DNA of 64,000 bases, taken from positions 124,001-188,000 of the forward strand of contig JBHIYN010000009.1 of NCBI GenBank assembly GCA_041984235.1, given 5' to 3'. Positions 41,872 through 49,956 of the stretch are shown piece after piece. This DNA comes from JBHIYN01 sp041984235. Its GTDB lineage: Bacteria; Pseudomonadota; Gammaproteobacteria; Ga0077536. The first letter of the stretch is position 1, and each line of letters begins with the position of its first letter. The position numbers were made by a program, and so were the translations under genes. The notes under the pieces are model-generated. The model made no database searches and was not told where the DNA came from. It saw only the letters and a list, made by a program, of their open reading frames with translations.

Positions 41872-43431
41872 TCAGGAAGGCGCCGAGGCGCGCCGCCGCC
41901 GCAGCGAATCCTGCAGGCGGTTCTCAAGCACCGTGGCCGAGGCGCGGCCCGTGGCGAGGTTGCGCAGCGTGCGCCAGATCCGTCGCGGGTAGAGCAGGTA
42001 GCCGAGTGCGTAGTTGGCGAGCATGAAGGCGAGCCGCAGGCAGGCCAGCTCGATGTTGGAGACGTGCCGCGCGCTGACCCCGCTCGGCCGCAGGTTGGAG
42101 AACTTGCCGTTCAGCGACACCAGCGAGAGGAAGTAGTCGTCGTCGAGCGTGACCTGGCCGCGCGCCAGCAGGTCGGCGAAGATCTCGGTCCCCGGGTAGC
42201 AGGAAAAAATGAAGAACGGCACCTCGTCGACCCCCAGCACCGCCATGCGCAGTCCGAAACGCAGGGTCTCGAACATCTCGCCGCGGGTTTCGTCGGGAAA
42301 GCCGATGATGAGGTTGGTGCGCACGGTCAGACCCTGGCGCCGCGCCTCGCGAATGGAGTCCACCATGCGTTCCAGCCGCACCCGTTTCTTGATCCGTTTC
42401 AGGGTCGTCGGCGCACCGCTCTCCGGTGCATAGGCGACGTAATCACAGCCGGTCTCGCGCAGCAGCCGCAGCACCTCGCGGTCCAGCACCTCGCTGCGGG
42501 TACCGCTGGGCAATGACCAGCGCACGCCGAGGTTCTCTTCCTTCAGACGCTGGCAGAAGGCCAGCGTCCAGCGCTTGCGCGTGAACGCGGTGAGGTCATA
42601 GAGCTGGAAGGAAGTGATGCCGTAGCGTTCGATGTAGTGCTTGATCTCGGCGATGACGTCGTCGACCTCGCGCATCACGTAGCGCGTCGACCACATCTGC
42701 GGGCTGGAGCAGAAGGTGCAGCGGTAGGGGCAGCCGCGGGTCGCGAGCAGCGGAATGTCGCGCTCGCTGCGAATGCCGTACGACTTGCCCGCGGCCCAGA
42801 ATTTCTCCAGGTAGCCGTCCGGCCAGTGCGGCCAAGGAATGGTGTCGATGGCGCGAATGCGCGGCAGTCCTGCGTTGTCGTGAAAGGTGCCGTCGGCAGC
42901 CAGGAAGCAGACCCCGGCGACGCCGTGGTAGTCACCCGCGAGCCAGTCCTCGACGAGCTCGGTGAAGATCGCCTCACCCTCGCCCTTGACCACGGCGTCC
43001 AGCGCCGGGCAGTCGCGCAACGAGTACTCGGCCAGCGCGGTGAAGTGCTCACCGCCGCCGACCAGCAGTGCCCGCGGGAAACGCGCGCGCACCTTGCCGA
43101 TCAGCTCGCGCAGCAGCACCCATTCGGCCGAGAACATGGAGCTGAAGCCGATCACCGCGCTGTCCGCCGGGATGGCGTCGACGACCGCGTCGAGCGTGAT
43201 GCCCTGGATGCGGAAGCCGGGCCGGCCGGGCCACGAGTGGACCTGGTTGAGGCCTTCGGCGATGCCGTCGACTAGGGTCACGGGAAAGTCGCGACTGCGC
43301 AGGAAACCGCCCAGGTAGGCGAGGCCGATGTGCGGCACGGCCTCGTTGTTCAGCGCCCCGTCGCGCGACAGCAGCGGCGGCCTGACCAGGCAGATGCGCG
43401 GGCGCTCGGCGACGGGGGCAGGGGGCGTCAT
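41872..43431 (-). CDS. B12-binding-domain radical SAM protein
   Basis: A protein of 519 residues. ATG 43431 is chosen because the cobalamin-binding-like Rossmann part (ICLVRPPLLSRDG...PHIGLAYLGGFL) starts 11 residues later; the frame is open farther up but is not protein-like. The N-terminal domain continues with VIGFSSMFSAEW and LLVGGGEHFTALAE. The radical SAM cluster motif is TRGCPYRCTFCSSP (C-x3-C-x2-C, about residues 234-241). After it come YVAYAPESGA and NLIIGFPDET, typical of the HpnJ-like superfamily. Methylation or another radical reaction on a lipid or peptide is possible. It is divergent from the ligase gene by 155 bases. Confidence 0.82.
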   Translation of the reverse strand: MTPPAPVAERPRICLVRPPLLSRDGALNNEAVPHIGLAYLGGFLRSRDFPVTLVDGIAEGLNQVHSWPGRPGFRIQGITLDAVVDAIPADSAVIGFSSMFSAEWVLLRELIGKVRARFPRALLVGGGEHFTALAEYSLRDCPALDAVVKGEGEAIFTELVEDWLAGDYHGVAGVCFLAADGTFHDNAGLPRIRAIDTIPWPHWPDGYLEKFWAAGKSYGIRSERDIPLLATRGCPYRCTFCSSPQMWSTRYVMREVDDVIAEIKHYIERYGITSFQLYDLTAFTRKRWTLAFCQRLKEENLGVRWSLPSGTRSEVLDREVLRLLRETGCDYVAYAPESGAPTTLKRIKKRVRLERMVDSIREARRQGLTVRTNLIIGFPDETRGEMFETLRFGLRMAVLGVDEVPFFIFSCYPGTEIFADLLARGQVTLDDDYFLSLVSLNGKFSNLRPSGVSARHVSNIELACLRLAFMLANYALGYLLYPRRIWRTLRNLATGRASATVLENRLQDSLRRRRASAPS

Positions 43432-43586
43432 TTCAGGGCGGTGCTCCGGGGCGCGTGGCCGGGAGCGGCCAGCAAAGCCCGGACGCCGCGCAGTGTCAAG
43501 CAACGCATTGTCACAGGGTGACCGTGCCGGCAGGTACGCGTTTCGATAACATTGCCGTCCCGCAACGACACGAACCCGCCGCCACC

Positions 43587-45047
43587 ATGCAAATCGGCTC
43601 ACTGATCCGGCGCGCCGCGCTCTACTACGGCGACGCCACCTGTCTCACCGAAGGTTCGCGCGACGTCAGCTTCCGCGAGTTCGATCGCCTCACCGACGTC
43701 GTCGGCAACGCGCTGCTGGCGCGCGGCCTGGCGCCCGGTGACCGCGTCGGCGTCCTGCTGCCCAACAGCATCGAGTGCCTGGTCGCCTACTACGCGCTGG
43801 CCAAGGCCGGGCTGGTGCGGGTCGGCATGAACACCCGCGAGACGCTGGACAATCACAGCTACAAGCTCGCCGACAGCGGCGCGCGCGCCGTCATCCATGA
43901 CGACATCGACGGGCTGGACGTGGAGATCGCCATCGGCAGCGCCGAGTTCGCCGCCATGTTCGAGCACGCCGACGCCTCGCCCTGCGCGGTCGATCGCGAG
44001 CTGGACGCGCCGCTGCGCCTCGGCTACACCGGCGGTACCACCGGCAAGGCCAAGGCGGTGACGCTGACTACGCGCGGCGAGCTGGCCGAGATGTCGGCCT
44101 TTCTCATGGACCTGGTGCCCGATCTCGAGGCCGGCAACACTTTTCTCCACGCCGCCCCCATCGCGCACGCCTCGGGCGCGTTCTTCCTGCCGGCGATCGC
44201 ACGCGGCGTGCGCTCGCTGGTGATGAAGAAGTTCGATGCCGCGGAGTTCATCGACCTCGCCAGCCGCGAGCAGGCCAGCCACACCTTCCTCGTGCCGACC
44301 ATGCTGGCGATGATCCTCGAGCAGCCCGGTCTCGCCGACGCCGGGTTCGCGCTGCGCAAGATTGCCTACGGCGCCTCGCCCATCGCGCCCAGCCTGCTCG
44401 AGCGGGCGGAGGCGCGCTTCGGGCGCATCTTCGCGCAGTGCTACGGGCAGGCCGAGAGCCCGATGGTCATCACCTGTCTCAGTCCGCGGGACCACGATCG
44501 CACGGGCTCGTGCGGACGGCCGTTCACCTTCGTCGAGTGCGCCGTGTTCGACGACGACGATCGGCCGCTGCCGCCGCGCGAGGTCGGCGAGATCGTGTGC
44601 CGCGGGCCGCAGACCATGGCCTACTACTGGAACCGGCCGGAAGCGACCGAGAAAGCGTTCCGCAACGGCTGGCTGCATACCGGCGACATCGGTTACTGCG
44701 ACGAGGACGGCTTCTACTATCTCGTCGACCGCAAGAACGACATGCTCATCTCCGGCGGCTACAACGTCTACCCGCGCGAGGTGGAGGACGTGCTGATGGC
44801 CTTCGAAGGCGTGGTCGAGGCGGCGGTGGTCGGGCTGCCGGACGAGAAGTGGGGTGACCGCGTGCACGCGGTGGTGGCCGGCCGCGCGGATCTCGACGTC
44901 GAGGCCCTCACCGCCTACGCGCGCGAACATCTCGCCAACTACAAGCGGCCCAAGGGCATCGAGGTGTGGCCGGAGCTGCCGAAGAGCGCGGCCAACAAGA
45001 TCCTGCGCCGCGCGGTGCGCGAGAAGCTGCTGGAGAAGTCGGCCTGA
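43587..45047 (+). CDS. AMP-dependent acyl-CoA synthetase/ligase
   Basis: A protein of 486 residues. ATG 43587 is chosen because the family's N-terminal helix (IGSLIRRAALYYGD) follows at once; the frame before it is spurious. Motifs of the ANL superfamily are present: the phosphate loop LGYTGGTTGKAKAVTL (about residues 149-164), the adenine motif ...CYGQAESPMV near 290, the aspartate in GWLHTGDIGYCDEDGF, the hinge region LVDRKNDMLISGGYNVYPREVE, and the C-terminal catalytic lysine in PKSAANKILRR. It should activate a carboxylic acid with ATP and CoA. The acid cannot be named, but an aromatic or fatty acid fits the size. It is divergent from the radical SAM gene. Confidence 0.9.
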   Translation: MQIGSLIRRAALYYGDATCLTEGSRDVSFREFDRLTDVVGNALLARGLAPGDRVGVLLPNSIECLVAYYALAKAGLVRVGMNTRETLDNHSYKLADSGARAVIHDDIDGLDVEIAIGSAEFAAMFEHADASPCAVDRELDAPLRLGYTGGTTGKAKAVTLTTRGELAEMSAFLMDLVPDLEAGNTFLHAAPIAHASGAFFLPAIARGVRSLVMKKFDAAEFIDLASREQASHTFLVPTMLAMILEQPGLADAGFALRKIAYGASPIAPSLLERAEARFGRIFAQCYGQAESPMVITCLSPRDHDRTGSCGRPFTFVECAVFDDDDRPLPPREVGEIVCRGPQTMAYYWNRPEATEKAFRNGWLHTGDIGYCDEDGFYYLVDRKNDMLISGGYNVYPREVEDVLMAFEGVVEAAVVGLPDEKWGDRVHAVVAGRADLDVEALTAYAREHLANYKRPKGIEVWPELPKSAANKILRRAVREKLLEKSA

Positions 45048-45051
45048 CGCC

Positions 45052-45072
45052 GCGCGGGTCGTCGTCCCGCGC
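45052..45072. terminator. Inverted repeat between convergent genes
   Basis: GCGCGGG, 7-base loop, CCCGCGC: a perfect 7-base stem in the 25 bases between the ligase stop and the phosphatase stop. There is no T-run. It may end transcription from both sides. Confidence 0.35.
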
Positions 45073-45828
45073 TTACTCCAGCAGCATCGCCCGCAGTGCG
45101 TCGCGCTCCGGTTGACCGAAATCCAGCACGTCACCGAGGTAGGCGTCGAAGCTGCCGCACTGGCGGTCGATGGCATCCAGCGAGGCGCGCAGGAACTCGC
45201 CGCGCGCGGACATCACGATCTCGATCGCATCCGGGCGCGCGCGCGGGCCGAATACGTCGACCGGCTGGTGCTCGACGTTGCTGAGCTCGTAGTCGGCAAC
45301 GACCTCGTCGACCGCCACGCCCAGCGCGCGCAGCACGAAGGCGACCAGGATGCCGGTGCGATCCTTGCCCGAGGTGCAGTGCACGAGGTGCGGGGCGCCG
45401 CCCGGCTGCACCAGGTAGCGCATGAGATCGCGGAACTCGTTCGCGTGCTCGAACGGGATGCGCGCGTAGTTGGCGCACATCAGCGCGCTGGCGCGTGCGG
45501 CGTCCGCGCCGTGACGGTTGACCTGCTCGAAGAGCTCCAGCGAGCCCTGCGGCACGAAGCCGCGGTGGAAGAACACGTAGGGGCGTCCGGCGGGGACCCG
45601 GTCCGGTGCGCGCTGGCGCTCCTCGTCGTAGCGCAGGTCGACGATGGAGCGCACGCCGAGCTCGCTCAGGCGGGCGAGATCGGCGTCGGTGAGCCGCGAC
45701 AGGCCGTCCGCGCGGTACACCACGCCGAAGCGCGTGATCCCTTCGGCTGCCGGCAGGCCGCCCAGGTCGCGTACGTTACGCGCGCCCTCGAAGGCAATGT
45801 GGCGCGAAGCGCGGCAGGGCTCTGACAT
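45073..45828 (-). CDS. Tyrosine-phosphatase-like protein (Y_phosphatase3 family)
   Basis: A protein of 251 residues from ATG 45828. It begins with the family's N-terminal block RHIAFEGARNVRDLGGLP, and VVYRADGLSRLTDADL follows. The active-site P-loop is HCTSGKDRTGILVAF (C-x5-R with C near residue 150), complete with the nucleophilic cysteine and the arginine. Members dephosphorylate tyrosine, serine/threonine or phosphoinositides and include secreted virulence factors such as Mycobacterium PtpB. No signal peptide is seen here, so it is probably cytoplasmic. No partner kinase lies nearby. Confidence 0.87.
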   Translation of the reverse strand: MSEPCRASRHIAFEGARNVRDLGGLPAAEGITRFGVVYRADGLSRLTDADLARLSELGVRSIVDLRYDEERQRAPDRVPAGRPYVFFHRGFVPQGSLELFEQVNRHGADAARASALMCANYARIPFEHANEFRDLMRYLVQPGGAPHLVHCTSGKDRTGILVAFVLRALGVAVDEVVADYELSNVEHQPVDVFGPRARPDAIEIVMSARGEFLRASLDAIDRQCGSFDAYLGDVLDFGQPERDALRAMLLE

Positions 45829-45915
45829 CGGTGGTCTCTCCTCGGCGGGCGGCGGTTGCGGGCCGCGATTGTACGCGCAGGCGGCGACGCGGGCACGGGT
45901 GCCTGCCGCCGCTGC

Positions 45916-46230
45916 TCAGCGCGCGGTGCGCGCGCACATGCGCATGTTGCCGAAGCCCCACTTGACCATGCAGTTCTCGCCACAGATGTAGCCGCCGAGC
46001 TCCCCGATCTTGAGCTCCCTCATTTTCTCTTTTGCCGCCGCGCGGCATGCTTCCAGGCTACCGAAGGTGCCGACGTCGATGGCGTTGGCGCGATCGAACT
46101 TGTTCGTGTAGACCAGCGCGTCCCAGCGGTGGAAGATGTCGCAGCCGGCGAGCAGCGGCGCCAGTGCACACAGCAGCACGGCCGCCGGCGATCGGCGCGA
46201 GCCGGCGCGGGGTCGTCGCGGCCGGCTCAC
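45916..46230 (-). CDS. Small cysteine-containing lipoprotein of unknown function
   Basis: A protein of 104 residues from GTG 46230. The basic N-terminus is followed by a hydrophobic core and a clear lipobox L-L-A-G-C at about residues 26-30, so it should be lipidated and membrane-anchored. The mature domain is short, with four further cysteines (EACRAAAKEKM; GGYICGENCMVKWG; RMCARTAR) that could form two disulfides. I do not recognise the family. It is divergent from the PQQ dehydrogenase gene across 387 bases. Confidence 0.65.
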   Translation of the reverse strand: MSRPRRPRAGSRRSPAAVLLCALAPLLAGCDIFHRWDALVYTNKFDRANAIDVGTFGSLEACRAAAKEKMRELKIGELGGYICGENCMVKWGFGNMRMCARTAR

Positions 46231-46563
46231 GTTCTTGCGCCCGCGCTGCCGTGGTTCGCATCCATGTCGTTCCTCCTCGCCGGGACGCGCAGCGGTCGCT
46301 GCCCGCCGCGAGATGCCTGCCTGGCAGTATAGGGTGCGCGGCCGGTGGCGGGTGTCTCGCGGACCCAGGTGTCGCGCGCGGCCAGGCCGCCGGCGGAGCG
46401 CACAATCGCCTGCGCGCGTCCAGCGACCCGCCCTGTGGGTCGCCCGCTACGCGCAGGGCGCGGGTGCGCGGACACGGGCGAACGCTGTGCAGCGTTGAGC
46501 GATTGGCGGGCGGGCCGTGGTGGCGGGTTTCCTTTTCCGCCCGTGCACCCGATACTCCCCGGG

Positions 46564-46592
46564 GCCCGGCGCAGCGGCCGGGCTTTCGTTTT
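46564..46592 (+). terminator. Terminator-like hairpin before the PQQ dehydrogenase gene, possible attenuator
   Basis: A perfect 7-base-pair stem with a 6-base loop, then TTTCGTTTT. There is no same-strand gene upstream for about 1.5 kb (the ligase gene ends at 45047), so it may act on the leader of the following gene. Confidence 0.5.
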
Positions 46593-46601
46593 GGGGATGA
46601 C

Positions 46602-46608
46602 GGGGAGG
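46602..46608 (+). promoter_or_regulatory. Shine-Dalgarno site that sets the PQQ dehydrogenase start
   Basis: GGGGAGG stands 9 bases before ATG 46618. It fixes this start over the ATG at 46597 and the long upstream open frame. Confidence 0.65.
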
Positions 46609-46617
46609 TTTCCGGCG

Positions 46618-48453
46618 ATGGGTGGATTGCGGTTCGGGTTGGTGTGGCTGGTGCTTGGCCTGGCGCCGGGCGTGGGGGCGGAGCCGGCGGCAAGCGAGCC
46701 GCCGGAGGCCTCGTTCACCCGCATCTGCGCCGGCTGCCACGGCGACCCGCCGGTGGCGCGCGCGATGACCCGCGCGGCGATGGCCGCGCTGCCGCCCGAA
46801 CACATCTTCAAGGTCATCTCCGCCGGCCGCATGGCACCCTATGCCATGCAGCTGGGCCCCGAGCGGCAGCGCGCGCTCGCCATCCACATCTCGAACACGG
46901 CGTGGGGCAGCGTGCCGGAGCCGGCGGCGGAAACGCTGGCGCTGTGCGAGGCGACGGACGCCGCGGCTGACAGCACCGTGCTGTGGTCGGGCTGGAGCCC
47001 CGGCCTCGACAACGCGCGCCTGCAGCCGGCCGCCCGGGCCGGGCTGAGCGCGGCGGATCTCGGCCGCCTCGAGCTACGCTGGGCGTTCGGCTTTCCCGGC
47101 GCCACCACCGTCGGCGTGCAGCCGGCGGCGCTGGGTGAGCGCCTGTTCGTCGGCAGCCCCGCCGGCGGCGTCTATGCGCTGGATGCGAAGCGCGGCTGTG
47201 CCTGGTGGAAGACTGACACCGAGGGGCCGGTGCGCGCGACGCCGGTGATCGCCCCCGATCCCGACGGCGAGGGCTTCGTGCTCTACGTCGCCGACCGCCG
47301 GGCGTGGCTGTACGCGATCGACGCCGAGAGCGGCGAGCTGCGCTGGAAGGCGCAGCAGGATCCCCATCCGACTGCCGTGATCACGGCGACCCCGGTGCTC
47401 GATGGCGGCACGCTGTACTTTGCGACCGCCTCGGTGGAGAAGGGTTTCTCGGCCTCGCCGGAGTACGACTGCTGCACGTTCCGTGGCTCGGTCATCGCGG
47501 TGGATGCGGTCAGCGGCAAGCAGAAATGGCAGACCTGGCTGGTCGGCGAGCCCGAGAAGCAGAAGACCGGCGCCTCCGGGGTTACCCGCTACGGGCCCTC
47601 CGGCGTGGGCGCGTGGTCGGCGGCGACCGTCGATCGCCGCGCCGGCGCGCTGTACGTGACGACCGGCAACGCCTATACCGGGCCCGCGCCCGAAACCAGC
47701 GATGCCGTGGTGGCGCTCGACCTCGAGACCGGCGCCATACGCTGGACCTACCAGGCCGAGGCCGACGACGCCTGGACCCTGGCCTGCGTGACCCCGGGCT
47801 CCGACCCGGTGGTAACCGAGGACTGCGGACCGGATCTCGACTTCGGCGCCGCGGCCATCCTGCGCGAGCTGCCGGGTGGCAGGCGGCTGCTGCTGGCCGG
47901 CCAGAAGTCGGGCGTGATGCACGCCCTGGACCCGGATCGCAACGGTGCGGTGGTGTGGAAGAAGCGCCTTTCCCCGGGCGGCGTGCTGGGCGGCATCGAG
48001 TGGGGCTTCGCGGCCGACGAGGACGTCGCCTACGTGCCCATCTCGGACGTGTGGGAGAACAAGGACACGCCGGCCACGGCCGGCGGCCTGTACGCGCTCC
48101 GCATCGAGGACGGCGAGACCCTGTGGCAGACGCCGGCGCCGGTACCGGACTGCGGTGCCACGCCCGGCTGCAGTGCCGGCCAGCCGCAGGCCGCGACCCT
48201 GATCCCGGGCGTGGTCTTCTCCGGCTCCATGGACGGCCACCTGCGCGCCTATGACAGCGCCAGCGGCGCGGTGCTGTGGGACGTCGACACCCGCGGGCAG
48301 CACGCGACGGTCAACGGCGTAACCGGCTCCGGCGGCTCGCTCAAGGGCGCCGGCGTGACCGTGGTCGACGGCTGGGTCTACGTTGCCTCCGGCTACGGCC
48401 TGTGGGGCATGCCCGGCAACCTGCTGCTGGCCTACGGGCCGCCGCGGGAGTGA
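46618..48453 (+). CDS. Exported cytochrome c/PQQ-dependent dehydrogenase
   Basis: A protein of 611 residues. A signal peptide (GLVWLVLGLAPGVGA) ends near residue 21. A small cytochrome c domain follows with the haem motif C-A-G-C-H at residues 37-41 and a later methionine (GRMAPY) as possible sixth ligand. From about residue 130 the chain is a beta-propeller with PQQ-type blade repeats such as GGVYALDAKRGCAWW, AWLYAIDAESGELRWK, VVALDLETGAIRWTY and GHLRAYDSASGAVLWD. A vicinal C-C pair (YDCCTF) is present, as in many quinoprotein alcohol dehydrogenases. The order (cytochrome first, propeller second) resembles polyvinyl-alcohol dehydrogenase. It probably oxidises an alcohol in the periplasm. No PQQ-synthesis gene is in the window. 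Confidence 0.82.
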   Translation: MGGLRFGLVWLVLGLAPGVGAEPAASEPPEASFTRICAGCHGDPPVARAMTRAAMAALPPEHIFKVISAGRMAPYAMQLGPERQRALAIHISNTAWGSVPEPAAETLALCEATDAAADSTVLWSGWSPGLDNARLQPAARAGLSAADLGRLELRWAFGFPGATTVGVQPAALGERLFVGSPAGGVYALDAKRGCAWWKTDTEGPVRATPVIAPDPDGEGFVLYVADRRAWLYAIDAESGELRWKAQQDPHPTAVITATPVLDGGTLYFATASVEKGFSASPEYDCCTFRGSVIAVDAVSGKQKWQTWLVGEPEKQKTGASGVTRYGPSGVGAWSAATVDRRAGALYVTTGNAYTGPAPETSDAVVALDLETGAIRWTYQAEADDAWTLACVTPGSDPVVTEDCGPDLDFGAAAILRELPGGRRLLLAGQKSGVMHALDPDRNGAVVWKKRLSPGGVLGGIEWGFAADEDVAYVPISDVWENKDTPATAGGLYALRIEDGETLWQTPAPVPDCGATPGCSAGQPQAATLIPGVVFSGSMDGHLRAYDSASGAVLWDVDTRGQHATVNGVTGSGGSLKGAGVTVVDGWVYVASGYGLWGMPGNLLLAYGPPRE

Positions 48454-48469
48454 GTGTCGCCTGACCGGC

Positions 48470-49837
48470 TCACCACGGCCGCCGGCAGGCGGCGGCCGGA
48501 TGCGGCGCGGCGATGCGCGAGCCGTGGCCGTCGAAGAGCTTCTCGCGCAGCGTTCCGGGGCGGTACCCGGTCTGCATGCGCCCGCGCTTCTGCAGGACCG
48601 GCACGACGCCGTCGACGAACTCCTCGAACGAGGCCGGCAGGGTCGCGTAGGAGAGGTTGAAGCCGTCCACGCCGGCGTCGATCCAGGTTTCCAGCTCGTC
48701 GGCGATCTGCTCGGGCGCGCCCACCAGCACCGGGCCCGCGCCGCCGATGCCGACGTAGCGCGCGACGTCGCCCACCGTCCAGGTACGCCCGGGGTCGGCG
48801 GCGGTAAAGCTGTGCAGCACGGTGCGCACGGCGTTGGTCTCGATGTACTCGACCGGCTGGTCGGGTTGGTAGCCGCTGAAATCGACGCCGGTCCATGCGG
48901 AGAGCAGCGCCAGCGCGCCGTCGAAGCTGACCTGGCCGAGATACTCGTCGTACTTCGCGCGCGCCTCGGCCTCGCTGCCGCCGGTGATGATCTTCATGTA
49001 GGCGAAGCACAGGATGTCCTCCGGCCGGCGACCGAACTTCGTGGTCTTGTCGCGGATGTTGCGCGCGTAGTCGCCGGCCACTTTCGGATTGGCGCCGATG
49101 ACGAACACGCACTCGGCGTTCTCGGCCGCGAAATCCGAGCCGCGCTCGGAGGCGCCGGCCTGGAACAGCACCGGAGTGCGCTGCGGCGACGGCTCGCACA
49201 GGTGGCAGCCATGGACCGAGTAGTACGCGCCGTCGTGATCGATGTCCCGCACCCGCGCCGGGTTGGCGTAGATACCGCTGCGCTTGTCCGCGGCAACGGC
49301 ATCGTCGGCCCAGCTGTCCTCCCACAGGCGGTAGCAGATCCCGCAGTACTCGTCGGCCATGGCGTAGCGCTGGTCGTGTTCGGGGAGGCTGTCGAGCCCG
49401 AAGTTACGCGCCGCGCTGCGGGTGAACGAGGTCACGATGTTCCACGCCGAGCGTCCGCCCGTGAGGTGGTCCAGCGTCGTCATCAGGCGCGAGAACATGA
49501 ACGGGTGGTACTGCATGATGGAGCTGGTGAAGCCGAAGCCGAGGTGCTCGGTCGCCGCCGCCATCGCCGGCACCAGCAGCATGGGGTCGTTGATCGGCAG
49601 GTGGGTGGCCTGGGTCAGGGTGGCGTCGCGGCTGCCGCCGTAGACGTCGTAAGGCCCGACGACGTCGGCGAGGAACACCGCGTCGAAGCAGCCGCGCTCG
49701 AGCAGGCGCGCGAACTCGGTCCAGTGCGCGAGCGACGTGTAGTCGACCATGTGATCGTCCTCGCGCACCCATAATCCGGGCGACATGTGGGTCACGCAGT
49801 TCATGCGAAAGGCATTGAAGTACATGCGTTTCTTCAT
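48470..49837 (-). CDS. LLM-class flavin-dependent monooxygenase (NtaA/SnaA/DszA type)
   Basis: A protein of 455 residues. ATG 49837 is chosen because the first barrel strand (MYFNAFRMN) begins there; the open frame to 50047 lies inside the next gene's end. Typical marks are GCFDAVFLADVVGPYDVYGG, LLVPAMAAATEHLGFGFTSS, the long MTTLDHLTGGRSAWNIVTS with the G-R-x-x-W-N-x-V-T signature, and PVLFQAGASERGSDFAAENAE. These are class C two-component monooxygenases that take reduced FMN from a separate reductase and oxidise organosulfur, chelator or ring substrates. No flavin reductase gene is in the window. It stands convergent with the PQQ gene and downstream of the LuxR-type regulator gene on the same strand. 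Confidence 0.88.
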   Translation of the reverse strand: MKKRMYFNAFRMNCVTHMSPGLWVREDDHMVDYTSLAHWTEFARLLERGCFDAVFLADVVGPYDVYGGSRDATLTQATHLPINDPMLLVPAMAAATEHLGFGFTSSIMQYHPFMFSRLMTTLDHLTGGRSAWNIVTSFTRSAARNFGLDSLPEHDQRYAMADEYCGICYRLWEDSWADDAVAADKRSGIYANPARVRDIDHDGAYYSVHGCHLCEPSPQRTPVLFQAGASERGSDFAAENAECVFVIGANPKVAGDYARNIRDKTTKFGRRPEDILCFAYMKIITGGSEAEARAKYDEYLGQVSFDGALALLSAWTGVDFSGYQPDQPVEYIETNAVRTVLHSFTAADPGRTWTVGDVARYVGIGGAGPVLVGAPEQIADELETWIDAGVDGFNLSYATLPASFEEFVDGVVPVLQKRGRMQTGYRPGTLREKLFDGHGSRIAAPHPAAACRRPW

Positions 49838-49956
49838 GATAGTCACGGCATCGGGACGAAAAGCGCATGCTAGCAGCACGCGCCGGCCGCGACGTCCACC
49901 GGGAAAGCGGCGCAACGCGCCGCGGTCACGGGCGCGGCGAGCGCATCTGCGAGGTT

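Larger units (their letters stand above)
46231..46617. other. Intergenic region of 387 bases with a terminator-like hairpin
   Basis: Lies between two divergent genes. GCCCGGC-GCAGCG-GCCGGGC (46564-46583) followed by TTTCGTTTT looks like a rightward Rho-independent terminator or attenuator, only 19 bases before the Shine-Dalgarno site of the PQQ gene. No coding frame here has protein-like content. Confidence 0.45.

Noticed and set aside
47074..48303. A 409-codon leftward open frame opposite the PQQ dehydrogenase gene
   Set aside because: It is a codon-position shadow. The plus strand has a signal peptide, haem motif and propeller repeats.
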